Shown here piece by piece: positions 25,301-36,087 of a stretch of DNA of 64,000 bases (within the stretch, counting starts at the first letter, position 1; the number at the start of each line of letters is the position of its first letter). Made by a program: the position numbers and the translations under genes. Source of the stretch: Tetranychus cinnabarinus (taxonomy: Eukaryota; Arthropoda; Arachnida; Trombidiformes; Tetranychidae); NCBI GenBank assembly GCA_022266195.1, contig WHVY01000001.1:20646001-20710000 (forward strand), written 5' to 3'. The notes under the pieces are model-generated. The model saw nothing but the letters and a program-made list of their open reading frames with translations, ran no database searches and was not told the origin of the DNA.

Positions 25301-27835
25301 TAACCGATTGTTACCTGATCAATGGAACCGTATTGAAGGAAGGTTTAGCTGGATTAACTGAATCTGAATCAGATGAAGCCAATATGGTTGATGCACCGAT
25401 AAACAAGAAAGGAGACACTCCAGATGAGGTCGGAACAAAGAAAATTGGAGAAAAGGTCAAAAGTTATTATCCATCTTATAGGAATGATAAAGATCCTTCC
25501 ATGGATACAGACATGGCTTTCTCTGCCAGCCTTCGGTCACAAGGAATTTTCATTTACGTCTCCAATATAGAGGATTACGGTCATCTGGTTAATTCTGAAC
25601 CTTTTGAAACCAGCCATTTGCATAATGATTTATACGAAATTTACAACAACCAATATGAATGGGCTGAAAAATATATTCATCCAAATTATTCTGCAGTTTT
25701 GAAGGAAGACCATACAATTGAACAACCCTGTCCTGATGTTTACTGGTTTCCAATTGTCACTCCAACCTTCTGTAAACATTTGATTGAAGAGATGGAAAAT
25801 TATGGCCAATGGTCAGATGGATCAAATTATGTATGTAATTGAATCAAATTATTCATCAATTAATTCTGTTATAGTTGAAGATGGTGATTATGACAAAAGC
25901 TGTGTTTTAAGAAAGATTGTCATGATAGTCATTGCAGAGGATGGATTAATTACATGGGTAATTGTTCGTTAAAATTTAAGCTCATTACCAATCTTTTAGA
26001 CATCAGGAGAGACATCAAAACATACACAATAACGTCTGGCTTTACATTGATCAATCTGTTGTTTACACTATTCAAGTCTCTTCATCTTCAATCCATCCTC
26101 ATCAGCAATTACTTAACCAGATGAAAATAGATCAGAAAAAATAGTAACTGTTTTTGTAATCAGTTATCCATCATTTATTTGCTAAAGCTAACGAGAAAAC
26201 CTTTCAAGACTGTTGGTCATAAAATAACCCAAGTTCACTTCTTTATGCTTACTCAATGGAAAACGCCATGAAAATTAACTCTAACCTTAAAAAATTTCCC
26301 TTTACCTCAACATCAAATCAATATTTTCCTCTATCAATCTAATGAATTTTATTTAGACTAGTTTCCATTCCAATTATATTATTTCTGGACAAGTCAGGTC
26401 ATCTAAGGTTTATGTAGCCATGAATTAGCTGAACTTGGTGAAAACCGAAAATTTTCATCTCTCATCGATAAACTGCTTCGATTGTCTGTTGCGCTATCTT
26501 CATCTCTTTAAGCTCATTCCTTGAAACTAATTGTAAATTAATATACATTGGAACAAATTATTTAGCCAGCAACATACGAATATCACTTAAGAATTTAGAT
26601 CGAGAATTATGGACTTTATGTCTCTTTGCATCCTCATCACCATAAGAAAAAACGTTCAATCTCTTTACTCTCTTTACTTGAATACAAAACTGTTGTCTAG
26701 ATGAATTTATATGCAACCCAGATGATGATGATTCTTTCTAAGGAAGTACCTAAACATGGTTGAAAGATTTCTCTGCTCAATTCTTTTCTTATCTAAATCA
26801 ATGGAACCCTTTTCCATCTTCAACTTTCTTTTCATCGTTTACAGCTTTACCAGAATTTCTTTCAACTTTTCCGTTTCACCTCCAACTTTTAAAGCTTAAT
26901 ATTTTTTCCTTTTCTCTTAATGTTTTCTCTTTTCTCATCATTTCTGTTTCCTTTTTATTTCCTCTGCTCATTTTCCTCCTCCTCCTTCCTCCCTTACTTT
27001 CTCACTTACTATCATTTTCCCTCCTTATTATTCATCATCATCCTTTTATTCATAGGAAAGGCACTTTTTACAAGCAATATTTATATAAAAAAACATTCAT
27101 TCAAGAGTTTGCCTGATTTAACATCTGATTGATCGTCAATCTAATCAAATTATATCTTAATCACTTTATTCACTTAACAGTCAACTTGATTTATCGAAAC
27201 AATAATTATGACTTGCATCATTTTCATTGTAATCATTTTTGTCTTCCTCTCATTAGGATCCAAGGCTTAACGGTGGATATGAAAGTGTACCAACGGTTGA
27301 TATCCACACTAATCAAGTTGGACTCGAGCAACAATGGCTTTACTTTCTCCGTGAATATGTAAGACCAGTCCAGGAGAAAGTATTTATTGGCTATTTCCAC
27401 GATGTAAGGCTCATAAATAATCAGTTATCGATCAGAATTAAAGCAATTTTTCTTTTCTCTCTATTTCTTATAGCCACCCAAAGCAACCATGAACTTCATT
27501 GTACGATACAAACCAACTGAACAAGCTTTCCTCAAACCTCACCATGATACATCAACTTATACCATTAACATTGCTCTCAATCGTGTTGGTATTGATTATG
27601 AGGTTAGATTTTGAACAATGTTTCTTTTAATCGATCGTAATGTTCATTTTTCTAATAATTGTTTCTTTTTTGTTGATAGGGAGGTGGATGTCGATTTGTC
27701 CGGTACAACTGTAGTGTTGTCAGTTTGAGGCAAGGCTGGACTTTGATGCATCCCGGTAAACTGACGCACTACCATGAAGGACTTACAGTTACAAGTGGAA
27801 CTCGTTATATCATGGTCTCTTTCGTGGACCCTTAA
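16376..27835 (+). CDS. PLOD: Procollagen-lysine 2-oxoglutarate 5-dioxygenase (PLOD)
   Basis: Fifteen coding exons: 16376-16454, 16588-16694, 16765-16901, 16966-17080, 17189-17246, 17352-17464, 17571-17735, 17892-17993, 18248-18498, 18597-18698, 18901-19026, 25278-25830, 27257-27403, 27474-27602, 27680-27835. The joined frame is 2340 bases, 779 residues. The enzyme hydroxylates collagen lysines in the ER using Fe(II), 2-oxoglutarate and ascorbate. A signal peptide (ending near ANGDQSAG) is followed by a glycosyltransferase-like domain with VDSYDV (about 106-111), LNSGGFIGWAP and HGNG. The C-terminal dioxygenase has HHD (H708, D710), H760 (YHEGL) and R770 (GTRY), and ends in VSFVDP as vertebrate PLODs do. 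An acidic insertion lies in exon 12 before DTDMAFSA. Intron 11 (19027-25277) contains two antisense genes. A possible ATTAAA polyadenylation signal is at 27838. Confidence 0.97.
19114..19458 (-). CDS. Insulin-like peptide nested in PLOD intron 11
   Basis: Two exons on the minus strand, 19458-19254 and 19175-19114 (TAA), joined GT-AG in phase 1, give 88 residues. A signal peptide (MIKSLVSLFLIFNLLLTIEC) precedes a B-chain-like segment with KACNAKELHDILTMVCS, a basic site PRRK, a short connecting segment of about 20 residues, and an A chain GLAEQCCSHGCDVSIWTLHC. The A chain has the insulin signature CC-x3-C-x8-C and begins like insulin GIVEQCC. Six cysteines match the usual three disulfides. The B chain has 12 residues between its cysteines where insulin has 11, and it lacks the CG pair. 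The last intron lies between the C-peptide and A-chain regions. It is probably a secreted hormone acting on insulin/relaxin-type receptors; which receptor class cannot be told from sequence. It sits on the opposite strand of its host intron, so it needs its own promoter. Confidence 0.88.
20389..23264 (-). CDS. Secreted single-Ig protein, OIG-4-like, nested in PLOD intron 11
   Basis: Three exons on the minus strand: 23264-23061, 21964-21815 and 20532-20389 (TAA), all phase 0, give 165 residues. The N-terminus is hydrophobic (the segment ending ETKSAS looks like a signal peptide; an internal ATG at 23246 is another possible start), followed by a basic stretch RGRSKMRKYNSP. One Ig C2-type domain follows: HKIKLICVAKGDPVPRITWF with the first cysteine and core tryptophan, then KLEIDPARQMDSGTYMCQAN with the DxGxYxC motif, and NKYAIDTRHFKADF at the end. 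The pattern matches the one-Ig-domain OIG-4 family; C. elegans OIG-4 stabilises acetylcholine receptor clusters at neuromuscular junctions. That role here is inference from family. It lies about 0.9 kb upstream of the insulin-like gene in the same orientation. Confidence 0.85.
23265..25277. other. Remainder of PLOD intron 11
   Basis: AT-rich intron sequence between the nested Ig gene and PLOD exon 12. It should contain the promoter of the minus-strand Ig gene just right of 23264. No other exon was recognised. Confidence 0.5.
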
Positions 27836-29930
27836 TCATTAAAATTTATAACAAATGTTTGATGGAAAGAGATTTTTAATCAATGTTGAATTGTGGATTC
27901 CTAAAAGACAATAATCACCTCTTTGCTTTGGATATATTTTTAAACGCATTTTAAATTCTGGTCAAATTTCATACAATTACTTGTACAGCAACTTTTAACT
28001 GGAACGTTGATTTTGTTGCCTGTCCAAATTGACTTTAAACATTGAGCAACTATTCAACTCTAAAATGAATATAATTATGGAAACATTCATTTTACTCAAA
28101 GAGTTAATATGTTAGATCAGTTTTTGAGATTTACATTTTTCATCATATCAATAAGAACCGGTGGACAAGGTGGTCAACAGAATATGGTCAAAAATCAAAA
28201 GACTAAACTCAATATTGTACCGTCAATATCATCATTTATTATCATCTATTTAATAATGATTATCTATTTATACTATTTTATTATTAGCTGATTAAATTTG
28301 CTAGTAATTTACCAAAAATTGTAACAATGATATGCATAGAGAAAATAAAGAAGCATGAAAATCAAAATAAATTTTCGAGTAAAAGAGTAAAAAATAACGA
28401 ATAAATCAGTTTGTAAAACAATCCAATGCTGGTAATCAGTAATTGAATGGCTGCAATTAACAGCCTTGACAGAAATTGAACATAAAATCTTTCAGATCTA
28501 TTTAAATACATGTAACAATAGCCTGAGATTAAATTGAAGACTTGAATAATGATCTTTACAAGATGTTGAAAAGCGGAGAAAGTCCGAAAATTTAGATTAA
28601 TGGTCAGCTGAAAATGATCTTAATTAGATTATTTAAGGAAAAGCTGTAAAAGTAGTTGAATGAGTTGTCAAAGAGGCAAGATTCGTCTTTCTTTTCAAGA
28701 TTGATGAAGATCAATTTAAAACAATTGAATTGGCCAAATTTGTCTGATCTTTTTGAAAGCTAAACGTTAATATGAGGTAAGATTGATTACAATGTATTTA
28801 AAAGCTTCGATTATCAAGTAGCTTTCATTTAGAGGAATCAACGACTAATTAGGACAATATTTCTTCGATAATTTCAATCTATCTCAGTTGATGATGACTC
28901 GGTGCAGACAAATTAATGCTTTGTCGAGATACCAGAGATTAAGCCTCTATTTGTACGGAAAATACGGTTAATTAGGCTAAAAGATTTGCCATTAGAGATC
29001 AGATAATAGCCTTATTTCAACTTTCGTCTTGAGTTGTTTTGATTATTTCCAATTCTCCTTAAATTCATGATGATTTGTCTTAATAAATAAACCTATCAAC
29101 ATTAGATTGTTTTTATAAAACATTTTTGTTGTAACTGCTCATTTCAGTTTTGAAGCCTTTTGTCTTTAAACCACATGTAGGAAGTCACTCAGTTAGTTAA
29201 TTGTGTAGAAAGTATCATTTATGTAGACTTGAAATGGAGTCAGTTCTCGCTTTCATTCATCAGAATGATTGATTTTTCTTCCAGCATTAATATCTTTGAT
29301 GTTCGCAATAAAAAATAGTAGCTAGTTGAAGTCAAAAGATGATTTTTTTGATACATAAGTAACCAAACTTGCAGCAGTTACCAAAATGAAGAAGTACTAC
29401 ATGTAGTAGTAAATGAGCAAGAATTATCAATGAGCACCCAAGTTTTCCAGTACATCAACTCTATGGTACCTCATAAACTTTGTCAATTACTAACCAAGCA
29501 TAGAGTTGTATAGATTGAACATTCAACGTTGGTTAATCGGGTTATCATTGAAGATATTCTATCATGATGATGGCAAGATGAAAAATTGTTTCTCTTAAAC
29601 ATATTCTCATCAGTCATTGTCTAAGCCACATTTTTTATGCTGTTTGTTCTGTTTCCTTCTTGTAAAGATTTTCCGGTGAGTTTGTGTCTTGATGAAAGAT
29701 ACCAAGATAGTCTGGTCAAGTCTGAAAGAAAATATAAAAAAAGACCTGAGCATTAATTATACAATCACAAATGTTTTTGGCAAAGCGAGAAACTCGCACA
29801 ATTGAATGAAAAACACTACGGCAAAAATTATCGCTTACCTTTTAAATAGATATAATATCTTACCCAAAATATGCAAAATAAAACAAGTGTAAATCAAATA
29901 GCCTAACGATCTCGAAAAAGGTAAAACTAA
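27836..29930. other. Intergenic region after PLOD
   Basis: PLOD 3' UTR and AT-rich spacer. A 60-codon frame at 28109-28291 lacks conserved features. Nothing else supportable was seen. Confidence 0.5.
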
Positions 29931-30112
29931 CAAGGGAAGTTACCCAAGTGTCACTCCTGGATTTTGATGTTTGATAGCTCATTCGATAGGGCCAAGGGGT
30001 GGGATAAACGGGTTAATGGGTTTCGTCTGCGAGTTAAGTGGTTCCTAAGATATTTGGGTTTAAAATTTGGGCATTTTTATTAAATCATTTTTAAAAATCG
30101 TTAAAATTGTCT

Positions 30113-30186
30113 AGGAAGGTGTAGCCTAGTGGATAAAGGAGTAGGTGAAAGTATGGAGATTTTGGGTTCGAATCCTGGTGACTTTT
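30113..30186 (+). ncRNA. tRNA-like sequence in the left arm
   Basis: An A-box-like TAGCCTAGTGG (30122-30132) and a perfect B box GGTTCGAATCC (30165-30175) are spaced as in tRNA genes, followed by a T5 run at 30181-30185 that could end Pol III transcription. D- and T-arm pairing can be drawn, but the anticodon arm is not convincing, so this is a tRNA-derived module (as in SINE heads) and not a functional tRNA. Confidence 0.6.
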
Positions 30187-30374
30187 TGTTTTTAATCAAT
30201 TCAATTAAATTAGCATTTTTTAATCCAATTTTTTTTATAAATTTTTGTTGATTAAAAACATGCGATTAAATGATTTATATTAATTTATAATATTTAATAC
30301 AATTAATTATCAACAAAAATTTATAAAAAAAATTGGATTAAAAAATGCTAATTTATTTGAATTGATTAAAAATA

Positions 30375-30448
30375 AAAAGTCACCAGGATTCGAACCCAAA
30401 ATCTCCATACTTTCACCTACTCCTTTATCCATTAGGCTACACCTTCCT
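30375..30448 (-). ncRNA. tRNA-like sequence in the right arm
   Basis: Mirror copy of the left-arm module: B box as GGATTCGAACC at 30386-30396 and A box at 30429-30439 with one change (TAGCCTAATGG). Transcription from the two modules would run towards each other. Confidence 0.6.
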
Positions 30449-30630
30449 AGACAATTTTAACGATTTTTAAAAATGATTTAATAAAAATGCCCAAATTTTA
30501 AACCCAAATATCTTAGGAACCACTTAACTCGCAGACGAAACCCATTAACCCGTTTATCCCACCCCTTGGCCCTATCGAATGAGCTATCAAACATCAAAAT
30601 CCAGGAGTGACACTTGGGTAACTTCCCTTG

Positions 30631-31707
30631 TAAGATAATTTATTGTACTTTGGTTACAATTGTCCGTTCTTCTCGAATTTGAACAGCTGTAAAGAAAGGT
30701 TCACATCGAGCGCGAGTTTTGAAATTCAATTTGCGTTAATTCCCAAAGCGTAACATTATTTGACTAAACCCGCCATCTAGGGAGTTTTTAGAGAATGTTT
30801 TGCCCAAAAATTGAAGCATTAAATTATTTTTTCAATTACAGAGTGTTCAATGAATTTTATATCTTGATCAATGATAAATTGGCAAAAAACAAAATAAACC
30901 AAAAACCTGAATTTATCTGAACACTAATTGCGAAATTTGGCATCTTAATTACTCCGGAAATTTCAGTGAATTTATAATACTTCAATTTACGTTACAGTGA
31001 ATAACTTCGTAACTACAGTAGAAGAGTTTTTGACTCAAAAATTGAGTCATGATTCAGGTAACATTCATTTTGACTGTTCAAATTTCAAGGTCACTTGAGT
31101 CCAATCCGTTAATCAACCTCTAATCATCATTAGGTCATTTTTAAATCGAAAAGAACAATAGTCAAATCGGTCCAAGATTGAGAATGACAGATTTCTTTAC
31201 CTTCTTTTCCTCTCAAGCTCGGCAAGCATCACTGGCCTTTTAACGAAATCTTGTTCCTAGTAAACACTAGCCCATCCTTCAGTTTCACTTGATCTGATTG
31301 TGAAACTGCTTGATCAATTAAAAACAAAACGAAAAAAGATAACAAGAAGTTACATCTTGAATACTGACAAAATATGGTGAGAATTTCTAGTAAATTTACT
31401 CTGCCACACTATGAGACTCGCCCTGTTCTATGAGAAAACTGTCGGCAACTCAATTTCTCAACCTCCGGATGATGATGACGATGCTTCGAGAACGATTCTC
31501 TCATTGTAGTAGATTTAATTGATTGCCAAAAAACTTAAGATATACTAAAAGCTAAAAGCTTTGATATGTCAAGTCGATATACTAAAGGCCATGTTCCGAA
31601 AAGAGTCAAAACAGCTAATAATTATTCCGTCGATGAAAAAAGTTAAAGGCGTACCACCAGGTAAATCCTTGATAAAGATTTGAAATTGAAAGAAGAAAAC
31701 ATACTAC
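30631..31707. other. Spacer with repeat remnants
   Basis: No gene seen. Positions 31187-31235 resemble 39421-39465 in the opposite orientation, including the CAGATTTCTT and TTCCTCTC blocks, which suggests remnants of one repeat family. Confidence 0.4.
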
Positions 31708-31884
31708 GATGAGATAGCCCAATTTTTTCGCCATCAGTACCAGTATCGACGCCAAAAGACTCTTTAAAACGTGCAAAAAATTGCTCTTTATCAGCACAAA
31801 CTGAAATAATTTTTGAGTCCCATTTATTAGAAGATAGAGGCACAAAAACCCTTACTAAGGGCTCATCACTGGTCATCGGAGGAC
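31708..31884 (-). CDS. Candidate exon of unknown gene
   Basis: A 177-base open stretch on the minus strand, with a TTATTCAG acceptor to its right and a GTAGTA donor to its left. It encodes protein-like sequence including PLVRVFVPLSSNKWDSKIIS and EQFFARFKESFG. I do not recognise the family. Being within a transposon-rich block, it could be a relic of an element gene and not part of a host gene. Confidence 0.25.
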
Positions 31885-32003
31885 CTGAATAATAAAGACA
31901 TAATAATGAAGAGAATCGTTTCAACTATATTATAAAATCACTTTCAAATACAGTAAATCCACACTTTTTTCGATATTTTGGAGGTACTTTATCTATTGGA
32001 AGA

Positions 32004-32142
32004 CAGTAAAACTTCTCAAAGGTTGTGAGCGGTCCTGCCCTTAGCGATATTGTTTGTGCAACTCGTTGCAAAAGCGGGGTAAAACGTCAAATCCGCTAGA
32101 TGGGGGAGTTCAGTTTCTCACAACCTTTGCGAGGTTTTACTG
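32004..32142. mobile_element. 139-bp MITE with Tc1-type ends
   Basis: Inverted ends CAGTAAAAC(T)TCTCAAAGG on the left and the complement of CAGTAAAACCTCGCAAAGG on the right, about 26 bases with two differences. The right end is followed by TA and the left is preceded by GA, so a TA target duplication would have mutated on one side. CAGTAAAAC-type ends are typical of Tc1/mariner elements. It has no coding capacity. Confidence 0.75.
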
Positions 32143-32360
32143 TAATCAATATTTTTCTCTTGGGCTGATAGATTTTTCGCTTTCTTTTGTTTGCTCCAGC
32201 TTATATTTTTTACCGTATTTCCGCGCATATAAGCCGAGGCTTATAAATGAAACGTTCACTTTAGAGGGCATTTTTTCTCATTTCAGACTTGCACTATGTG
32301 CTTCCAAACTCGTCAAAAAACAGGTTTGAGTCAAACGTTTTACTCAGAGATAAGACTAAA

Positions 32361-32919
32361 TACGGGGTGTTAGAAAATCAACTAGACCTGTTTGAATGCT
32401 AATAACTTCGCAATTGCTAGGCCATTTTTTTTATTTTTGGTATCATTAGAAAGCTGAAAGTCTAACTTAAAAAACTCCGTTCATTTTCAAAAAGGAAAAT
32501 TCTAGGCCGAACTACTAATCCCAGACGATGCAAAAAATTGTGAAAATTTTAGGTGAAATTTGAAGCAATTTTGGTTAATTTTACTATGGGATGAAAATTC
32601 AATAATAGGGAAAATTTTTGCTAGATAATTAATTGAAATAAAACGTTGTGACATATTTTTCGTCAGGCATTCAAGATTATTTTGACCCTAAAAAGTAAGA
32701 AAAATTCGAGTCCAGAATCAATGAAAAATTCGAAAACCAAAAGTATAAAAAATTAGTTTTCGTCCATTTTTGTGAGCTAAAGTTATGCGAAAGTTCTTTT
32801 TTACATTCTTATATGTTTTCTAGTCAAAGACGAGTCTAAAAATATATCACGAGTCTGTTTACTCTGCTTAGTTCGAAAAATATTGAAGCGCAAACATGTT
32901 GATTTTCTAACACCCTGTA
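32361..32919. mobile_element. 559-bp MITE nested in the pogo-like element
   Basis: Ends CGGGGTGTTAGAAAATCAAC and complement of CAGGGTGTTAGAAAATCAAC, each bordered by TA. The interior has no long open frame. The position between the left terminal repeat and the transposase start shows it was inserted after the pogo-like element. Confidence 0.85.
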
Positions 32920-33045
32920 GATAAAAATTATTATGCATTTTTCTGGTCATTTATCTTTTTATGGCTACTTGATAATATTTTCCGTTTCTTCAATTGATTA
33001 AAACAAATGAAGACATTGTTCAACGTTGTGTATTTCAGTTAAACC

Positions 33046-34733
33046 ATGCCTTTTGCACCAAAGTTTAAAAAACGAAAATTGGACTCAAATGTCCATGCAT
33101 CAAATGAAAATAATTCAGTTTTTCAACCATCAAACGTTTTTGACGAGAACTCAACAAATAATCAAGTGAATTCACCAAGTGACAACGTTCAAATGGATAG
33201 TGCAACACTATCAGTTGATCAAGATGAAAATCTGTGGCTTTACGGAGACTTGAATGATTTATCACCACACTCATGTGAACCAACGTTTGATGACGATGAA
33301 GCTACACAAGACGCTCTTGGTAATGGTGAAAATCTTGCTGACTCTTCAGATCACTTCTGGAGTGATCTTGTCGGCCCTGAATCTGAAAAACGTTCTTCGC
33401 AGCAATCAAGCAATCAGTCTCAGGTATGTACACCAGTGAGAGAACGTTACACGACTGCTGACAAGCTGAATTATATAGATTTACATCGTAAAAACGGTTT
33501 AAGTTTAACAAAATCAGCAAAACTGTTACAAATACCCAGAAGGAATCTACAACGTTTGTTATCACAAGAAAAACGTTTGCTTGAGGTACGTGATGACCAA
33601 GATGAGAAACAAAGACTTCGAAGGAAACTTCCTAAAAGACGCAGGCCAAAGTTTCCAGAAGTTGAAGAAAAATTATTAGAACGTTTCTATGAACGAAGAA
33701 ATGATGGATTGAGTGTACCATTCGATTTTCTCAAACGTGCTGCCGCAGAGATAGCTATGAGCTTAGCTATAGATAATTTCCAAGTTTCAAATGGCTATAT
33801 CACGAGATTTCTGAATCGTAACGATACGACGTTGAGAGCTGGTACTTCTGCCGGTCAAAAATTACCTGAAGATGCAAAGACGTTGGCTTTAAACTTCTTG
33901 AGTAACTTTGAACGTATACGAGAACGTTTTTTGTTACAATTTTCTCTATGCTTATATGGACGAAGTACCTGTTTGGGTTGACATGCCTTCTAACCATACA
34001 TATGAACGTCGTGGAGAAAAATCTATTAAAGTTGCGACAACAGGTCACGAAACGACGAGATTTACAGTCGTTTTAGCAACGTTATCAAACGGTAAGAAAG
34101 TTAAGCCGATGATAATTTTATTCATTGTTCATTCCGCCGTTCATTGGAAACGTTTTTATAACCAATTCAAAAAGTGGATCAATGAATGACAATTTGATGC
34201 AGAGTTGGTTGAAAAACTGTTGGAAAAAACGTTCGAATTATATTATTGATAATATGAATCATACAGTCACTAAAAGGCGGACTGTTTTAATCATGGATAG
34301 TTTTCCTTGTCATAAAAATTCAAACGTTATTCGTGATCTTGACATGCAATACAACACCGAGACTGCTATAATACCAGGAGGTTTAACTAAAATTTTACAG
34401 CCTGCAGATGTTTCTTACAATAAAACGTTCAAAAAAGTTATGCGAGATTGTCGGGAAAATTGGATGGACAACGGAAGGAAAGAATACACTCAAAGAGGTA
34501 ACCGAAAACAAGCAAATCGTTTTGAACTCGCGAGTTGGGTCGAAACGGCCTGGGATTCAATCCCTGAAGATTTGTTGAAAAAAATTTACATTACCTGTGG
34601 TGTCATGGATGTTGATTCAACGGAGCTTAATCATAATTTACTTGACCTGATCACAGACAAAACGTTGAATCTTGAAACCGAAGAAGCTTCTGGTATGACT
34701 GATGTTGAAGAAGAAGAACGTTTGAATGTCTAA
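33046..34733 (+). pseudogene. Pogo/Tigger-type transposase, two frame breaks
   Basis: The coding region runs in three consecutive frames: 33046 to about 33925, about 33925 to about 34130, and about 34130 to 34733. The first part holds a low-complexity acidic N-terminus, a Psq-type helix-turn-helix (NGLSLTKSAKLLQIPRRNLQ) and a CENP-B-type helix-turn-helix (FPEVEEKLLERFYERR ... NGYITRFLNRN). The second has the first catalytic aspartate in YAYMDEVPVW. The third has the second in VLIMDSFPCH and the third in PGGLTKILQPADV, a DDD arrangement as in pogo/jerky proteins. The first shift lies at a run of six T, the second near 34120-34135. The element therefore looks non-autonomous as sequenced, unless sequencing errors or slippage explain the shifts. 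Otherwise the domains are intact. Confidence 0.88.
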
Positions 34734-34826
34734 AAAATGAATTGAAAAAATGAAAAAAATGACAATGAAAATATGATAAAATGAATCTTTATTTTTGATA
34801 AAAAATTTATTTGAACAAAACGTTGG

Positions 34827-35897
34827 TTATTTTATTTGCGAAGCTGATAAGCTTCGATTTTCTTTGAATAAATCTTTATTTTCCATTTCATATGAAAGAA
34901 AACGTTGCTCTCCAATATAGCGTTTAAAATCGCGTCTCCATGTTTGTCCATTTGGATTAGCTTGGAATAGGTCCGCAACTGTTGAAAAAGGCAGTTTGCT
35001 ATTTTTCAAACATTCTAGGTTGATGAAAATCAAATCCAACGTTGCTATAGCATGAATATGTGTTTATTAGTGTATTCATCATGTTTATTAGCAACGTTGA
35101 AAGTCTAAGAAAAATACACGCCATGATGTAAAAATAGATAAAAACTATGCCGAACGTTTTCTGATAGTCGTATATAACGACTAAGATTTGGTCCAAAGCT
35201 TTTTTCAGCTCCCAAAGATCGATTGTATTCACCAAGAAGGCAACAAAGTCTGTTGAAAGTTAGATCTTTGGGTGTGATGTCATTGCCAACTTTTACAACC
35301 AAATCGTCTTTTCCGCTGAATTTCAAAAAACGTTGTTGTTTGGACCAACAGGCAAGATCCGAAAGTTGGCCTTTCCACCTTCAATGAATTGGCTCACCAT
35401 ATTCCACATTGAACGTTCTCCATAAGCCAGTAATTTGGGAATAAAAACGTTGCGAATATAAACCATGTCAGTTGTAACTGATGGCTTTTCCTCAACTGGA
35501 AGTTTAGCCCATGGTTTGAAGCCATATTCCATCGGCACAACGTTTTCGTACATCATTCCTGAGTATTGGTCAATTTTTGACTCAATATCAGTGCCATCAG
35601 CATTTATTACAACTGGAATTTTTGTGCCATTGGTGAGTAAAAAAACAGGAATTTTCTGAAGTCGAACGTTTTTATTTTGCTAAAGAACGTTATTCCTCAC
35701 TGAGGCTAAAAGCTTTTGCACCTCTTCTGGCTATCCAGTTTCATAAATTTTTTGTCTGGATGAAATTCCAAGCTGAGCCTACGAAAGCTAAACAAAAAAG
35801 TTGTAAATAATAGTTCAAAAAAAACGTTGAGAAAAACTTACCTTTGGTTTATGTCTAAATGTGAGTTCACTCTAAAGAGATCAGTTGCTCGAAACAT
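34827..35897 (-). pseudogene. Second transposon gene, unknown family, broken
   Basis: On the minus strand an ATG at 35897 opens MFRATDLFRVNSHLDINQ, followed by a good GTAAGT donor (exon to 35842) and an acceptor before 35778. The frame then runs to about 35332 with two in-frame TAG codons near 35734 and 35695. It includes KIPVFLLTNGTKIPVVINAD and FKPWAKLPVEEKPSVTTDM. After a one-base shift at a T run it continues as KDDLVVKVGNDITPKDLTFN and ends in a last segment with FQANPNGQTWRRDFKRYIGE. I do not recognise the family. Its convergence with the transposase and full containment between the terminal repeats show it travels with the element. Pogo-type elements usually carry one gene, so a role as accessory DNA-binding protein or a captured gene are both possible. 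Confidence 0.55.
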
Positions 35898-36087
35898 TTT
35901 TAGAAAAAATCGTTGGATTTATCGCAAAAAAAGAACAAAAAAGTTGAAAAAACGTTGAAACTTAAACTAAAAAAGTTCACAAAAAGTTCAAAATAATGTT
36001 TTATAAACAATATGAAAAAATTGGGAAAAAAAGTTGAAGTGAACGCGTTGAAAATGTGTGAAAAATGACCCGAAAATACGTGAAAAA

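Larger units (their letters stand above)
29931..30630. mobile_element. 700-bp fold-back element with long inverted arms
   Basis: Two arms of about 322 bases (29931-30252 and 30309-30630) are inverted copies of each other with only a few differences, around an AT-rich spacer of about 55 bases. The termini read CAAGGGAAGTTACCCAAGTG and its complement. The trinucleotide TAA flanks both ends (28-30 of 299xx and 30631-30633), a possible target duplication. The element has no open frame. Each arm contains a tRNA-like Pol III promoter (listed separately). Near identity of the arms suggests a recent insertion or gene conversion between arms. Confidence 0.9.

Noticed and set aside
26760..27132. Open frames rich in F, S and L in PLOD intron 12
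   Set aside because: Pyrimidine-rich intron sequence read as codons; no domain and no splice support.
30121..30180. Functional tRNA gene in the fold-back arm
   Set aside because: A and B boxes are good, but no convincing anticodon stem-loop or acceptor stem can be formed, so it is called only tRNA-like.
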